Assembly: GCA_029262455.1 (NCBI GenBank)
Contig: JAJCZJ010000046.1
Coordinates: forward strand, 1-64,000
Length of the DNA: 64,000 bases
Direction of reading: 5' to 3'
Source of the DNA: Deltaproteobacteria bacterium
Lineage (GTDB): Bacteria > Desulfobacterota > Binatia > HRBIN30 > CADEER01
Below are positions 9,363 through 17,978 of the stretch, in pieces; within the stretch, counting starts at the first letter, position 1, and every line of letters starts with the position of its first letter. The notes beneath the pieces were generated by a model. The model ran no database searches and was not told the DNA's origin. It saw only the letters and a list, made by a program, of their open reading frames with translations. A program made the translations under genes and the position numbers.

Positions 9363-9574
9363 AAGAAATCCGTACGCGCAAAGTCCTTGGCCAGCTCCTT
9401 TTCCTGGCAAGGATCCACCTAGACCAACGATGAACTCATAGCAGCTGAATCGAGACTCGCCACCGAACTTCCGATACGAGGTTGCTGCTAGGTTCTACCG
9501 CTGCGACGTCCCAGAGACGATCGAGCGGAAGTCAATAGACAACCCAGATCTCGTCGAGTATCTTCGGGGCTTCT

Positions 9575-10057
9575 ATGATTCAAACGGCAAAAGCGACCGA
9601 CTGGTTACCCGGGGTCGAAATCGAAGTGAAGCCTCATCCGGGGTTCTCGTACAGTAGCGCAAGCATCGACATTGTCCGGGACCTCGGGCGGATCTCGTTC
9701 ACGTCCGAGTCCAACGACCCGAACGGTGATTGGATGATCCAGAATCGCCGCTACTACAGCCGTTCGTTACAAATGGTCCTGGCGCGGCTGAAGCAGAGCG
9801 GAACTGCGAGTATCGACGCCATCGCCTGTTTACATTTGGACGAGTCGCTCCACGATCAGATCTACCGAGATGATGACTACCGCTCAGAATTGGTCGAAAT
9901 GGGCAGACTCACCGCAACCCTCGCTCTCGCTAGCAACCAGCTCGCGATCGCGGATTTTCACTTCCGCCCCACGGGCCCCCGCAAGACATGGCGCAGCAAC
10001 TCAGTTGCGAAGACACATTCCGACGAGATAGACCGATTCCTTCACCAACACCTGTAG
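9575..10057 (+). CDS. Hypothetical protein, possibly a frameshifted 3' part
   Basis: A 160-residue frame without recognised domain; YSSASIDIVRDLGRISFTSE and the later DAIACLHLDESLHDQIY look like genuine globular coding sequence. The upstream 110 bases are open in another frame (9442 to about 9590), encoding a protein-like FRYEVAARFYRC...LVEYLRGFYDSNGK without a normal start. A frameshift near 9590 could therefore have split a longer gene. No Shine-Dalgarno supports the ATG at 9575. Confidence 0.45.
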   Translation: MIQTAKATDWLPGVEIEVKPHPGFSYSSASIDIVRDLGRISFTSESNDPNGDWMIQNRRYYSRSLQMVLARLKQSGTASIDAIACLHLDESLHDQIYRDDDYRSELVEMGRLTATLALASNQLAIADFHFRPTGPRKTWRSNSVAKTHSDEIDRFLHQHL

Positions 10058-10102
10058 CGGCCCTCCGGCTTCCTACCTTTTCTTCGCGGAGAACCACAAG
10101 AA

Positions 10103-11449
10103 ATGCCGATCGAGCGCGAAACAATTCTTAAAGATACATGGGCCCAGAAGTCGAACAGCGAGATGCGAGTCGCTATCCTAGCCGCCGGGCTAGGGCGACG
10201 GATGGATCCGCTGACAGCCCACCACATTCCCAAGCCGATGTTCCCACTAGGCGGGCATGTGCCGATGCTCGAACTCTGGGTGCGCCGCGCGGTCTCGTCC
10301 GGAATCACGGATGTGGCAATGAATCTGTGCGTACTAAGCGAAACCATAAAAGCGCACTTCCAAGATGGCGCGAAGTTTGCCGCCGACGTTTCATACGTCG
10401 AGGAGGCGACACCGTCGGGAACTCTAGGCGGAGTTTGCAAACTGGCCCTGGGAAAACGTGCAAAGAGCGTCATTTCGGGAGAGCAGCCTCCAACAATCGC
10501 ACCATTCAAAGGCAATACTCTGATCGTTCCAAGTGGCGACATTGTAACCAACTTCAGCGCCGGACTCTTGGAGGAGATGTACTCCATTCACCGCAAGAAC
10601 GGAGCTGCTCTTTCCATGGTGCTTACGCCAATTCCGGACTCGAAACGTGGAGAACTTGGAACTGTTGTCCTGGAGAACGAGCAACAGCTGTCGGGAACTT
10701 TGCCGTGCGCCGGTCGCATCTCTGAGTTCCGAGAGAAGGATCCCAACTCTCCAAGTAATCTAAACAACGCATCAATCTACATGATTGAGCGGGAGCTGTT
10801 AGAATTCCTCGACCCCCTCCGAACCGCGGCCGACCCCTCTCTTGCCGAGCCCTTTTATGACTTCGGAAAGCACGTATTTCCCGCGATGTTGGGCCAGCTA
10901 GAGCACATCAAACTACCACGGGACTTCTCCTTGTGGGGGATTCAGTACGACGGCTTGTGGTTCGACGTTGGGAGGAAACGCGACTACCTCCAAGTGAATA
11001 GCTCTTTCTTGGATGGAGATTTCGAACTTGAGATACCGTACGAGAAACTCCCTTGGGGATACTTGGGAACGAACGTCACGATCGATTTTTCTCAGGTGAA
11101 GATTATTCCACCGGTGATCATCGGTCACGACGCCATCATCGAGCCTGGAGCAGTCCTTGGCCCGTACGCCGTGATAGGTGACGGTTGGATCGTCGAGCGC
11201 AACGCTTCAATCAGAAGCAGCGTTCTGTGGAAAAGGTATGACTACTTCGGCGAGACCTCCTCGATGTCGGCGAGTGCACGCAAGATGATAGATCGACATC
11301 AAGTGCGCAGCGGCGTGACAGTCGACTCGTCGATCGTAGTTGGCGGGACCATCGAATCCGACCTATTCGAGAAGACTGTCGATGTGCTCGAAGATGGCCG
11401 CACTGAGATTTTGGATCTGGACTACTTGCCGAGTGGACCGCGGGCCTAA
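10103..11449 (+). CDS. Sugar-phosphate nucleotidylyltransferase with left-handed beta-helix tail
   Basis: Transfers a nucleotide from NTP to a sugar 1-phosphate, giving an NDP-sugar. The signature AILAAGLGRRMDPLT...PKPMFPLGG lies at about residues 22-50, typical of GlmU/RmlA/ManC-like enzymes. The centre has the Asp/Glu-rich IVPSGDIV nucleotide-sugar loop, and the C-terminal third has hexapeptide-like repeats (PPVIIGHDAIIEPGAVLGPY). Size (448 residues) fits two-domain mannose-1-phosphate guanylyltransferase-like proteins, but the substrate cannot be read from sequence. GGAG lies about ten bases before the ATG; an internal ATG at 10163 is an alternative start. It converges on the glycosyltransferase-like gene, with which it may share a pathway. 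Confidence 0.82.
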   Translation: MPIERETILKDTWAQKSNSEMRVAILAAGLGRRMDPLTAHHIPKPMFPLGGHVPMLELWVRRAVSSGITDVAMNLCVLSETIKAHFQDGAKFAADVSYVEEATPSGTLGGVCKLALGKRAKSVISGEQPPTIAPFKGNTLIVPSGDIVTNFSAGLLEEMYSIHRKNGAALSMVLTPIPDSKRGELGTVVLENEQQLSGTLPCAGRISEFREKDPNSPSNLNNASIYMIERELLEFLDPLRTAADPSLAEPFYDFGKHVFPAMLGQLEHIKLPRDFSLWGIQYDGLWFDVGRKRDYLQVNSSFLDGDFELEIPYEKLPWGYLGTNVTIDFSQVKIIPPVIIGHDAIIEPGAVLGPYAVIGDGWIVERNASIRSSVLWKRYDYFGETSSMSASARKMIDRHQVRSGVTVDSSIVVGGTIESDLFEKTVDVLEDGRTEILDLDYLPSGPRA

Positions 11450-11469
11450 TCGTCGCACGCTTGGACCCC

Positions 11470-13230
11470 TCAATACGGCGTGATTTGCAGATCTACCTTC
11501 AACTCTCCCGGCTTCTTGTGGTTCCTGACCGTCTGGATGATGTCCGGCCATTCAAGGGCTAGATGAACATAGTCGATCGCGTCCACAATCAAATCCTGAA
11601 TCGCTCTCTGCATAGGCTTGCGTAGGTGATGAAACTCGAGGTCACCGCTACTGACCGGCGTATCCACGCTATTTTCGAAGAGCCCCATTCCAGTAGACTC
11701 ACCGTTGAGCCGGTCAGTCGCAATGGCTCCACATTTCTCAATCGCTTCATCAACCCCCCCGCGCGCCCAGACACAAGCCATCGTCTCCCGTCCGTTCGCA
11801 TTTAGCGACGTCCATTCACAATGCAGGACGCGCAAGCGACGCACAGCTGCTGCGCGTAGGTCGGACTGCCGCTTGAGAGCCTCGCGCGCTGTTAGGCCCG
11901 AGTGGGGCCCACGCTTCCCCTGCCTCCCCAATGCCCAGCTCAACAACTCTGCAAGCTCACCACTTCCGGCATCTCCCTCGTCTCCTCGGATCCAATAGTC
12001 CATCACAATCCCGAGGGTCAGAGTCGGTAAGTACGAACACCAGATGTAGGCGGCAGCGTTCTGGCCAATCAGTGAACGCCCCTTCTTCACCGGCAGGTCC
12101 TCTACGCGGCCCGGAAGTTCTTCCGTGCCATAGAAGTGGCCCATCGCGCGGTGAAGCTCATACTTCAAGTGATCATCCACCCACATCACCGCGTTAGCGA
12201 AGTTGCTGAATGGCGGTAGATCATATATCGCGCCGGTCGAGAGGTGGAGCAGGGCACCGGAGATGACCGAATGGAGCGGATCCGCACCGACCCGTGCAAT
12301 CCCACAAGGGGGGGACGACAGCCTGAGATCTGCAGATTGCTGGTCCAGTCCATAATAGGCATGGACCAGGCCAGCGTCTCGAGAATCAACGAACGCAGTC
12401 TCGATGATCGATTGGGCGTCAACACTCGAATTGGAAGGTATCAGATCCCCGCCAGGCGAAAGCAAATCCCACGCATGTCCTCGAATCAATCCGCAGAGAT
12501 CTTCCGTCGCGACCAACGCTGGCTGTACCCGAGTCGCAAACGCCCGCGACCAGTCCTCAAAAGTACCTGCTGCTGTAGCAAGATTCTGTTCATATCCGGC
12601 GGAAAATACCCAGTTTCTGGAGCGAGGGTCGAGACGGCGTTTACTGTAGTGCTCAAGCATTAGGTTTACATCGCTATTGGTAACCCCTGTGGACCCCGGG
12701 CTTTCGGGAGGCAGAAGAACGTCGTGGTCGAGCCGAAAAAGAGGCGTCCCACCTCCCAGCGCGCGGATTCGGATGAAGGCTTCGACGACTTTGGGGCTAT
12801 CGTACTTAGGCCTACCCTCCTCGCCGACAAACCAGCGAAATACCTGCTCACCTACTCTCGTGCGCAAGTAGTTTAGCAAACTCCTAAGGTCTGGTGCCGT
12901 AATCAGCCTCAGCCTTCTTGATAGGTTTCCGAGAGCTCGAGGAATCTCATGGGAAACCATGCGTATATCGTCTCGCTCATCCTGCGTCTCCACGACTCCC
13001 TCGATTGTGTGGACCCAGCCAATATCCACCCAAAGAAACAGGACGCCCTGAGGACCTGACTCGGGCTCAAGAAGTCTCTCGAGCTCTGTCTTACCATCGA
13101 GCAGACGCGTCATCTGGGATTCTTCCCGCGCGCTATCCCAATGGGCAAATAGTGCAAAGTCTACTCGATCTCCGCCATTCTCACGAGAACCATCGGTCAG
13201 TCGCTGCCTAGACGAGTTGGTCTGCGCCAT
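11470..13230 (-). CDS. Large glycosyltransferase-like protein (GT-A style), uncharacterised
   Basis: A 586-residue soluble protein. The section VLFLWVDIGW...SLLNYLR...ALGGGTPLFRLDHDVLL looks like a GT-A nucleotide-sugar fold with RLDHD as the metal-binding D-x-D. A later VMWVDDHLKYELHR matches the acidic catalytic-base region of GT2-type enzymes. The remaining C-terminal 200 residues are helical and unrecognised. It has no transmembrane segment, unusual for surface polymer synthases, and stands alone facing the sugar nucleotidylyltransferase. The assignment is by motif only; an unknown function remains possible. Confidence 0.6.
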   Translation of the reverse strand: MAQTNSSRQRLTDGSRENGGDRVDFALFAHWDSAREESQMTRLLDGKTELERLLEPESGPQGVLFLWVDIGWVHTIEGVVETQDERDDIRMVSHEIPRALGNLSRRLRLITAPDLRSLLNYLRTRVGEQVFRWFVGEEGRPKYDSPKVVEAFIRIRALGGGTPLFRLDHDVLLPPESPGSTGVTNSDVNLMLEHYSKRRLDPRSRNWVFSAGYEQNLATAAGTFEDWSRAFATRVQPALVATEDLCGLIRGHAWDLLSPGGDLIPSNSSVDAQSIIETAFVDSRDAGLVHAYYGLDQQSADLRLSSPPCGIARVGADPLHSVISGALLHLSTGAIYDLPPFSNFANAVMWVDDHLKYELHRAMGHFYGTEELPGRVEDLPVKKGRSLIGQNAAAYIWCSYLPTLTLGIVMDYWIRGDEGDAGSGELAELLSWALGRQGKRGPHSGLTAREALKRQSDLRAAAVRRLRVLHCEWTSLNANGRETMACVWARGGVDEAIEKCGAIATDRLNGESTGMGLFENSVDTPVSSGDLEFHHLRKPMQRAIQDLIVDAIDYVHLALEWPDIIQTVRNHKKPGELKVDLQITPY

Positions 13231-13683
13231 CGCCTACCTTCACCCCACCCACTATTCGTTGTCAAGCAATCAACCGCTATTGTTGCCTAAGCTCGACGGG
13301 CGAGAGGTAGGGCAGGGGCCGACAAGGCCCGAACCGGCCCACACCGAGTTTCATAGATCTCAGCCAGCCGGGATCCGCCGCCCTCATCGTCGTACGCTGA
13401 CCTCATATACTACGGCAAAGACTTCGCCCGTGGCTAGCTTGGCATCAAAACCGAATCCACGGCCCGCCCCCAATTCACCGACTTCTCTCCCCCACGCCGA
13501 GTGAGGCAGCCCATCGATCAGCGCTCTGTATGAGGGTTGGAAAATCAAAGATTGGATTTCGTCCCGTTTCATGTGGACGACAGCGGCCACAACACGATCG
13601 TCTCAACGGACGGGCAGAAGCCGCAACTTTGGTCCGGCTTCCTTCGCGCCGTATGGGGTGACTGTCGCAGCGAGCCCCCGCGG
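13231..13683 (-). other. Intergenic stretch between glycosyltransferase-like gene and integrase
   Basis: About 450 bases. The only plausible coding content is a small leftward frame at 13384-13572, described separately. The part next to 13230 should hold the promoter of the glycosyltransferase-like gene; no clear promoter or repeat was recognised. Confidence 0.4.
13384..13572 (-). CDS. Possible small protein
   Basis: A 62-codon frame beginning MKRDEIQSLIFQPSY and ending VVYEVSVRR. The composition looks protein-like and it sits between two leftward genes, but there is no strong Shine-Dalgarno and no family I recognise. Confidence 0.3.
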   Translation of the reverse strand: MKRDEIQSLIFQPSYRALIDGLPHSAWGREVGELGAGRGFGFDAKLATGEVFAVVYEVSVRR

Positions 13684-13684
13684 T

Positions 13685-14920
13685 TCAGCCCGCAGAAGGA
13701 TCCGTCCGCTCCATAGCCGCGGCGATGCGCTTCGATACATCATCGGCACTCTTCCTCATAGGATTCAAGTCCTGTCCAACATACCGTGAAGTCATGGCTA
13801 GGGTACGGTGACCAAGCAAATCTCGCACCGCGAACGCATTCATTCCCATCTGGCCAGCAATCGTTCCGACCGTGTGACGAAAGTCATGAAGGCGGGCATC
13901 GGTACCCGCAATCTTCCGAATCCTGCGCCACGCGCTCTCGACAGTACTGTCTGAAAGTCGGTCCGTGGCGGTCTTGCCGAAAACGACCCGGATACCTTCT
14001 CTCACAGAGCGCCGAAGCAAGTTGATCGCCGGGTCACCGAGCGGCACGACCTTTGCCCCAGTTTTGCTGTCTGGCAGCATCAACACTCCTTTTTCTAAGT
14101 CCACATCTTCCCATCGAAGGTCGAGAATCTCACCTAGACGGCATCCGGTCAGCGCAAGAAGGCGAATGGTCAGCGTCACTCCGGAGGAGCTGCTCGACGT
14201 CGCGTCTACTTCGGCAAGGGCGGTGCCGACCCTCGCAAGCTCATCCTCAGACAGGAACCGTGTCCGTGCAGTCTCAGGAAATCGCTTGATCAACCGGCAA
14301 GGGTTCGTACCTTCCTCGCGCAGCCCCCAGATCTCCGCCAAGTTGAACACCTTGCTGATCAGGGCCAGCGTCCGGTTCGCCTCGTACGGTGTTGCGGAAA
14401 GCGACGAATGGATCTTGACGATATCTTGTCGAAGGACCGCATCGATCTTCATCTTGCCTATTGCTGGCCGAATTCGTTTGTCGATCAGTCGCCGATCTTC
14501 CTTAGCGCTCGACGCCTTCTTGTGGACCTCCGCGTGTTCGGCCAGGTAACGCACGCAAAGCTGGTCCATGGACTTCGCATTTCGAGCCGACTTCCTCTCA
14601 ACCGAAGGATTGGCGCCTCGCTCGACATCGGCCAAGAGTCCAAGAGCCACTCTGCGCGCTTGATCGGCCGTCAACACGCCGTGCCTGCCGATCGTGTAGC
14701 GACGCGTGCGGCCTCCCTCGTCGCGGTACTGGATCAGATAGGATCGCGCACCGCTCGGCTTTATCCGGGCACCAAACCCACGCAGCTCGCTATCCCAGAT
14801 CCAGATCTCCTTGTCGCCCGGCTCGGCGCCATCAATTACCCGCTTGGTAAGTTTAACCCTCTTCTCTGAGGCGGATTCGCGCGCACTGCGAAATTCCCTC
14901 AACTTCGCTACGGTTCCCAT
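13685..14920 (-). CDS. P4-type tyrosine integrase
   Basis: Site-specific recombinase that usually targets tRNA 3' ends. The 411-residue protein has the DUF4102-like N-terminal arm-binding domain (GFGARIKPSGARSYLIQYR), a core-binding domain and a catalytic domain with TGCRLGEILDLRW, HDFRHTVGT and LGHRTLAMTSRYV containing the nucleophilic Tyr. The start at 14920 follows GGAGGTGGGCG with good spacing; upstream in-frame ATGs are unsupported. A tRNA-Leu 3' remnant begins about 160 bases beyond its start, consistent with this enzyme having integrated the island to its left. Confidence 0.92.
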   Translation of the reverse strand: MGTVAKLREFRSARESASEKRVKLTKRVIDGAEPGDKEIWIWDSELRGFGARIKPSGARSYLIQYRDEGGRTRRYTIGRHGVLTADQARRVALGLLADVERGANPSVERKSARNAKSMDQLCVRYLAEHAEVHKKASSAKEDRRLIDKRIRPAIGKMKIDAVLRQDIVKIHSSLSATPYEANRTLALISKVFNLAEIWGLREEGTNPCRLIKRFPETARTRFLSEDELARVGTALAEVDATSSSSSGVTLTIRLLALTGCRLGEILDLRWEDVDLEKGVLMLPDSKTGAKVVPLGDPAINLLRRSVREGIRVVFGKTATDRLSDSTVESAWRRIRKIAGTDARLHDFRHTVGTIAGQMGMNAFAVRDLLGHRTLAMTSRYVGQDLNPMRKSADDVSKRIAAAMERTDPSAG

Positions 14921-15076
14921 CGCCCACCTCCAGAGTCTGTTGTGCTTCCGGGGAAGCTCCGGGGAAGCACGGGGAAGCAAATTCCAACGAACTTGAGCTA
15001 TTCGAGCGACCACCCACTGTCAACAATTATCTTTGGAAAACAGACATTTAGGGATTCTGAGCGTACTCGAGCGCAA

Positions 15077-15152
15077 TGCGGAATACCGGAACGCAACAGA
15101 CTCAAAATCTGTTGCTCGCAAGGGCGTGGGAGTTCAAGTCTCCCCGAGGCCA
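15077..15152 (+). tRNA. tRNA-Leu(CAA) 3' portion, degenerate 5' half; probable attachment site
   Basis: A clear anticodon arm (ACAGA, loop CTCAAAA with anticodon CAA, TCTGT), a class II variable arm, a T arm (GGGAG TTCAAGT CTCCC) and the 3' acceptor strand CGAGGCC plus discriminator A are present. A D-arm-like GCGGAATACCGG is recognisable but two or so bases are lost from the D loop, and the 5' acceptor strand expected to be GGCCTCG is absent or poorly matched (GTACTCG at 15063). This is the pattern left at the distal end of an element inserted in a tRNA-Leu gene, with the intact tRNA outside the window to the left. Confidence 0.7.
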
Positions 15153-15709
15153 CTCTTTTGTTTCACCCCACGGCCTTCAGATCTCAAGCGGTACTACCGG
15201 CGACTCTGAATAGGGAAAGTACAGGATCTCAAGAGCTTGCCACCTCACCTGTTTGCGGGGCGCTGAGCAGGGCATGAACTTTCGCGTCAGCGGGATCCGA
15301 ATGAGCCCATCCTGCCACCACTGCACGAAGCTGTCCCGCAACACGATAATGTAGCCACCTCGGCATCTTCGTACTCCTTCTATTAGCGGCACCAGACGCA
15401 ACTCGCCCGAAACTTCCCTACATCATGACTGTGCTCGGATGGGTTCGCCAAAGAACGCGGCTTCGGAATTCTCAACTTGTATCGCCGGTCGATCAGAACC
15501 GTTGCCAAAGGCACACGGCGGGAATTTCTTACCCCGAATCACACAGTTCTCCTCGTCTTCGAGCAGGTGCGAGTGAATCCGAGAAAGTTCGGTTTGCCTT
15601 GCCGCCCATCCCTTCGTCATCGCCGTCGCAAAACGGCTAGACTCAGGAGGCCGGGTCATTTCGTCGATGAAAGGCAGACGCCGTGGAGTTTTTCCGCTAG
15701 GCTGAAGCA
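15153..15709. other. Gene-poor stretch right of the attachment site
   Basis: About 555 bases. Several short open frames exist (for example leftward 15177-15401), but none resembles a known family or has a good ribosome-binding site. No repeat or RNA gene was recognised. It is probably chromosomal junction sequence with decayed genes. Confidence 0.35.
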
Positions 15710-15922
15710 GTGCAACGACAGACCCCACGGCCGGACGTTACGGTGCGCGTGATACGCCCAAACGAACCCGTTAGCGAACGGACTGCGGACAGTACAACGG
15801 CTGCTGAGCGAATCAACTTGGTATGGGAGCTGACCTTGCAATGCCTGGCTTGGCAGAAGGGGCGAGACAGTGAACCGCGACTTCAGAGATCTGTTGGCCG
15901 AGTTCAACGCCCATCTGGTTGA
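15710..15922 (+). CDS. Small partner protein of the nucleotidyltransferase
   Basis: A 70-residue protein from a GTG start. Its C-terminal half (VWELTLQCLAW, then PRLQRSVGRVQR) matches the short proteins that I recall regularly preceding MNT/AbiEii-like nucleotidyltransferase genes in diverse Gram-negative genomes. Its 3' end overlaps the next gene by 53 bases, indicating co-translation. The function is unknown; a two-gene toxin-antitoxin-like unit is a reasonable but unproven reading. Confidence 0.6.
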   Translation: MQRQTPRPDVTVRVIRPNEPVSERTADSTTAAERINLVWELTLQCLAWQKGRDSEPRLQRSVGRVQRPSG

Positions 15923-16328
15923 GTACCTGGTGGTGGGCGCCCACGCACTAGCGGCTCATGGGCACATCCGCGCAACAAAGGATCTCGATGTCTGGATCCG
16001 TGCGGACTCAGCGAACGCCAAGCGTACACTCGAGGCACTCCGCGCCTTTGGGGCACCGCTTCAAGACCTGACCGCATCGGACCTTTCAACCCCAGGCGTC
16101 GTCGTCCAGATCGGAGTCGCTCCGTTGCGGATCGACGTGCTTACGGCAATCGATGGTGTCTCGTTCGAGGAAGCGTGGCCAGACCGAATCCACACCGAGT
16201 TCGGCGATGTACCAGTGGCCGTCTTATCCAGAGAGCACACGATACAGAACAAGCGAGCGGCGGGGCGGACACAGGACTTGGCCGATATCGAGAGATTGGA
16301 AGACCTCTCCGACGATTCGCAGGAGTAA
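15870..16328 (+). CDS. Nucleotidyltransferase of the MNT/AbiEii-like superfamily
   Basis: A 152-residue polymerase-beta-like nucleotidyltransferase. EYLVVGAHALAAHG, then RATKDLDVWI, gives the G-x-x-A-x-x-x-HG...T-x-D-x-D active-site pattern with the metal-binding Asp pair, and a third acidic position follows in LRIDVLT. The C-terminal HTIQNKRAAGRTQDLADIE segment is typical of this family. It overlaps the upstream small gene. Related proteins act in type IV-like toxin-antitoxin pairs (AbiEii) or modify HEPN partners (MNT); the exact role here is inferred from family and gene order only. Confidence 0.82.
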   Translation: MNRDFRDLLAEFNAHLVEYLVVGAHALAAHGHIRATKDLDVWIRADSANAKRTLEALRAFGAPLQDLTASDLSTPGVVVQIGVAPLRIDVLTAIDGVSFEEAWPDRIHTEFGDVPVAVLSREHTIQNKRAAGRTQDLADIERLEDLSDDSQE

Positions 16329-16710
16329 GCTTCGCCTCCGGACAGTCGGCGACGATCGGGGTAGCCGCCAACCCGCCACTCCGGGGAGACGGGCACCGTT
16401 CACCAATCACGAGTCACCATTCACGCCCGAGTTGTAGCGTTCATCTAGGTCGCAGGAACGCCTGGCCCACGGTGACGCATTTCCATGGGGACGGACCAGC
16501 GCAGGAGACAAGCGGAAATAAGCGAATAAGCGGGACATCCACTCAAATCACACACGCGAGACATCCACTGAGAATCACGGACTTGCTTGAACACCCACAC
16601 GTGAGTCGCCGCGAGATCGCCCGTAACTAGCCGTTTTTTTTGAAGCCAAGTGTGGGTGTCCACCAACTTTTCGCTTCTCCCGTGTGGCTGTCCCGCTTCT
16701 CCCGGGATCT
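16329..16710. repeat. REP-like repeat region
   Basis: A 382-base region between convergent genes. It contains AATAAGCGGGACATCCACTCAAATC (16525-16549, 25 bases) that recurs exactly at 20407-20431, a second GACATCCACT copy, and an inverted pair ACACCCACAC (16591-16600) / GTGTGGGTGT (16650-16659). A further hairpin related in sequence (CACCCACA/TGTGGGTG) lies at 17978-18048. A decayed REP-associated transposase next to the other 25-mer supports reading these as REP elements. Confidence 0.6.
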
Positions 16711-17874
16711 TCAAATCTTCGGGAGGTCACTGGCCAGCCGTGATGCTGCGACGGCGCGGACGCCGCGGCGGAGGGTGAAGGTCTCGCGGCCAGCGTGGAT
16801 GATCGTCATGCTCGCCAGCCCAAGCTCATCCAACGCCGAGTGCATCGACGAAGTTACCGCCGGGCTGACACTCCTCTTGAACTCAAATCCGTGGAGCTTC
16901 CGCCCACGCACAATGAGCAAGTCGATCTCAGCACCCGAATGCGTCGACCAGAAGTACGTCTGGTCATGCGGCACCCCGAGGTTCCAACAAACCTGATCCA
17001 ACATGAAGCCTTCCCAAGACGCACCGACCTTCGGATGCCCATCGAGATCGCGATGATTCGCTAAGCCTAGCAACGAATGCAGGATCCCTGAGTCTACAAC
17101 GTACACTTTGGGAGCCTTGACCTGCCGCTTCTTGATGTTGGCGTGAAAAGGCCGCAGCACGCGAACGACGAACGTCGAGGCTAGAACATCTAAATAGCGT
17201 TGGACTGTCTTGTAATTCGCGTCGAGCGATCGCGCCAACTCAGACGCGTTCCAGATCTGGCCATGATAGTGCGCCAACATCGTCCAGAATCGGCGCAATG
17301 TGGCTGAGGGTATTCGTATTCCCAGCTGAGGAAGATCACGCTCGAGGAAGGCGCGGATGAACTCTTCTCGCCATTTCATCGACCTCGTATTCGATGCCGC
17401 CAAATAAGCGCGTGGAAACCCGCCTCTCAGCCAAAGACGACCCAGATTCCCGTCGCCAACCTCGGTAAGCCGGAAGCCACTCAACTCGTGATAGGCGATG
17501 CGCCCCGCCAATGACTCGGAGCTCTGCCGAAGGAGATCCGGAGACGCGATGCCCAGCACCAGGAATCGCGCCGGGCGACGCGGACGATCCGCGAGCACCC
17601 GCAAAACCGGAAACACTTCCGGCAACCGCTGTACCTCGTCGAGAACCACAAGACCGCGAAGGTCTTGCAGCGCCCCCAGAGGGTCATCCAGCCGCGCTAA
17701 ATCGGCCGGCGACTCAAGGTCGAAGAAAGTGCTCCCCACGCCGCGCGACTCCCGCGCCACACGTGCCGCAAGAGTGGTCTTGCCGACTTGGCGCGGCCCC
17801 ACAATAGCAACAACAGGGAAATCACGCAGATGTCCCCGCACGATCGCAAGTTGCCGGGGCCGATCGAGAGTCAT
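16711..17874 (-). CDS. AAA_14 ATPase with DUF4143 domain
   Basis: A 387-residue cytosolic ATPase of unknown physiological role. Walker A GPRQVGKTTL is at residues 26-35 and Walker B LVVLDEVQ at about 75-82; the sensor region follows. A winged-helix section (NASELARSLDANYKTVQRYLDVL) leads to the C-terminal DUF4143 domain, where GAEIDLLI...LHGFEFKRS has the E-x-D...E-x-K layout of a PD-(D/E)XK-like fold. Its start is preceded by an AT-rich palindrome and a 101-base direct repeat. A fragment of a second copy lies at 20.34 kb. Such genes are common in mobile regions and are sometimes mistaken for ordinary transporters' ATPases. Confidence 0.85.
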   Translation of the reverse strand: MTLDRPRQLAIVRGHLRDFPVVAIVGPRQVGKTTLAARVARESRGVGSTFFDLESPADLARLDDPLGALQDLRGLVVLDEVQRLPEVFPVLRVLADRPRRPARFLVLGIASPDLLRQSSESLAGRIAYHELSGFRLTEVGDGNLGRLWLRGGFPRAYLAASNTRSMKWREEFIRAFLERDLPQLGIRIPSATLRRFWTMLAHYHGQIWNASELARSLDANYKTVQRYLDVLASTFVVRVLRPFHANIKKRQVKAPKVYVVDSGILHSLLGLANHRDLDGHPKVGASWEGFMLDQVCWNLGVPHDQTYFWSTHSGAEIDLLIVRGRKLHGFEFKRSVSPAVTSSMHSALDELGLASMTIIHAGRETFTLRRGVRAVAASRLASDLPKI

Positions 17875-17877
17875 TAA

Positions 17878-17978
17878 TGAAAAATAGTATACTACCTCCT
17901 ATTTTTCAAGATCCATTCCGTCGGCAGGAGGCGACGGGAAGTATGTTCATCACGTCCAGAATCGCGGGGGAGCGACGG
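17878..17978. repeat. 101-bp direct repeat, copy A
   Basis: This segment matches 19678-19778 with five differences in 101 positions, exactly 1800 bases apart. It begins with the AT-rich palindrome upstream of the AAA_14 ATPase and ends at AGCGACGG, where the hairpin element follows in this copy but not in copy B. Confidence 0.9.
17880..17906. promoter_or_regulatory. AT-rich palindrome in the ATPase promoter region
   Basis: AAAAATAG (17880-17887) and CTATTTTT (17899-17906) form an 8-bp inverted repeat around AGTATACT, itself palindromic. It lies a few bases upstream of the leftward ATPase start at 17874 and is kept in copy B of the 101-bp repeat. It may be an operator or promoter element; no regulator can be named. 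Confidence 0.45.

Noticed and set aside
9363-9574. A DNA-repeat or terminator after the STAND gene
   Set aside because: No inverted repeat of useful length found; the stretch is better explained as a broken coding frame.
15061-15152. Intact tRNA-Leu gene
   Set aside because: The 5' acceptor strand pairs at only five of seven positions and the D arm does not fit canonical spacing, so it is described as a remnant.
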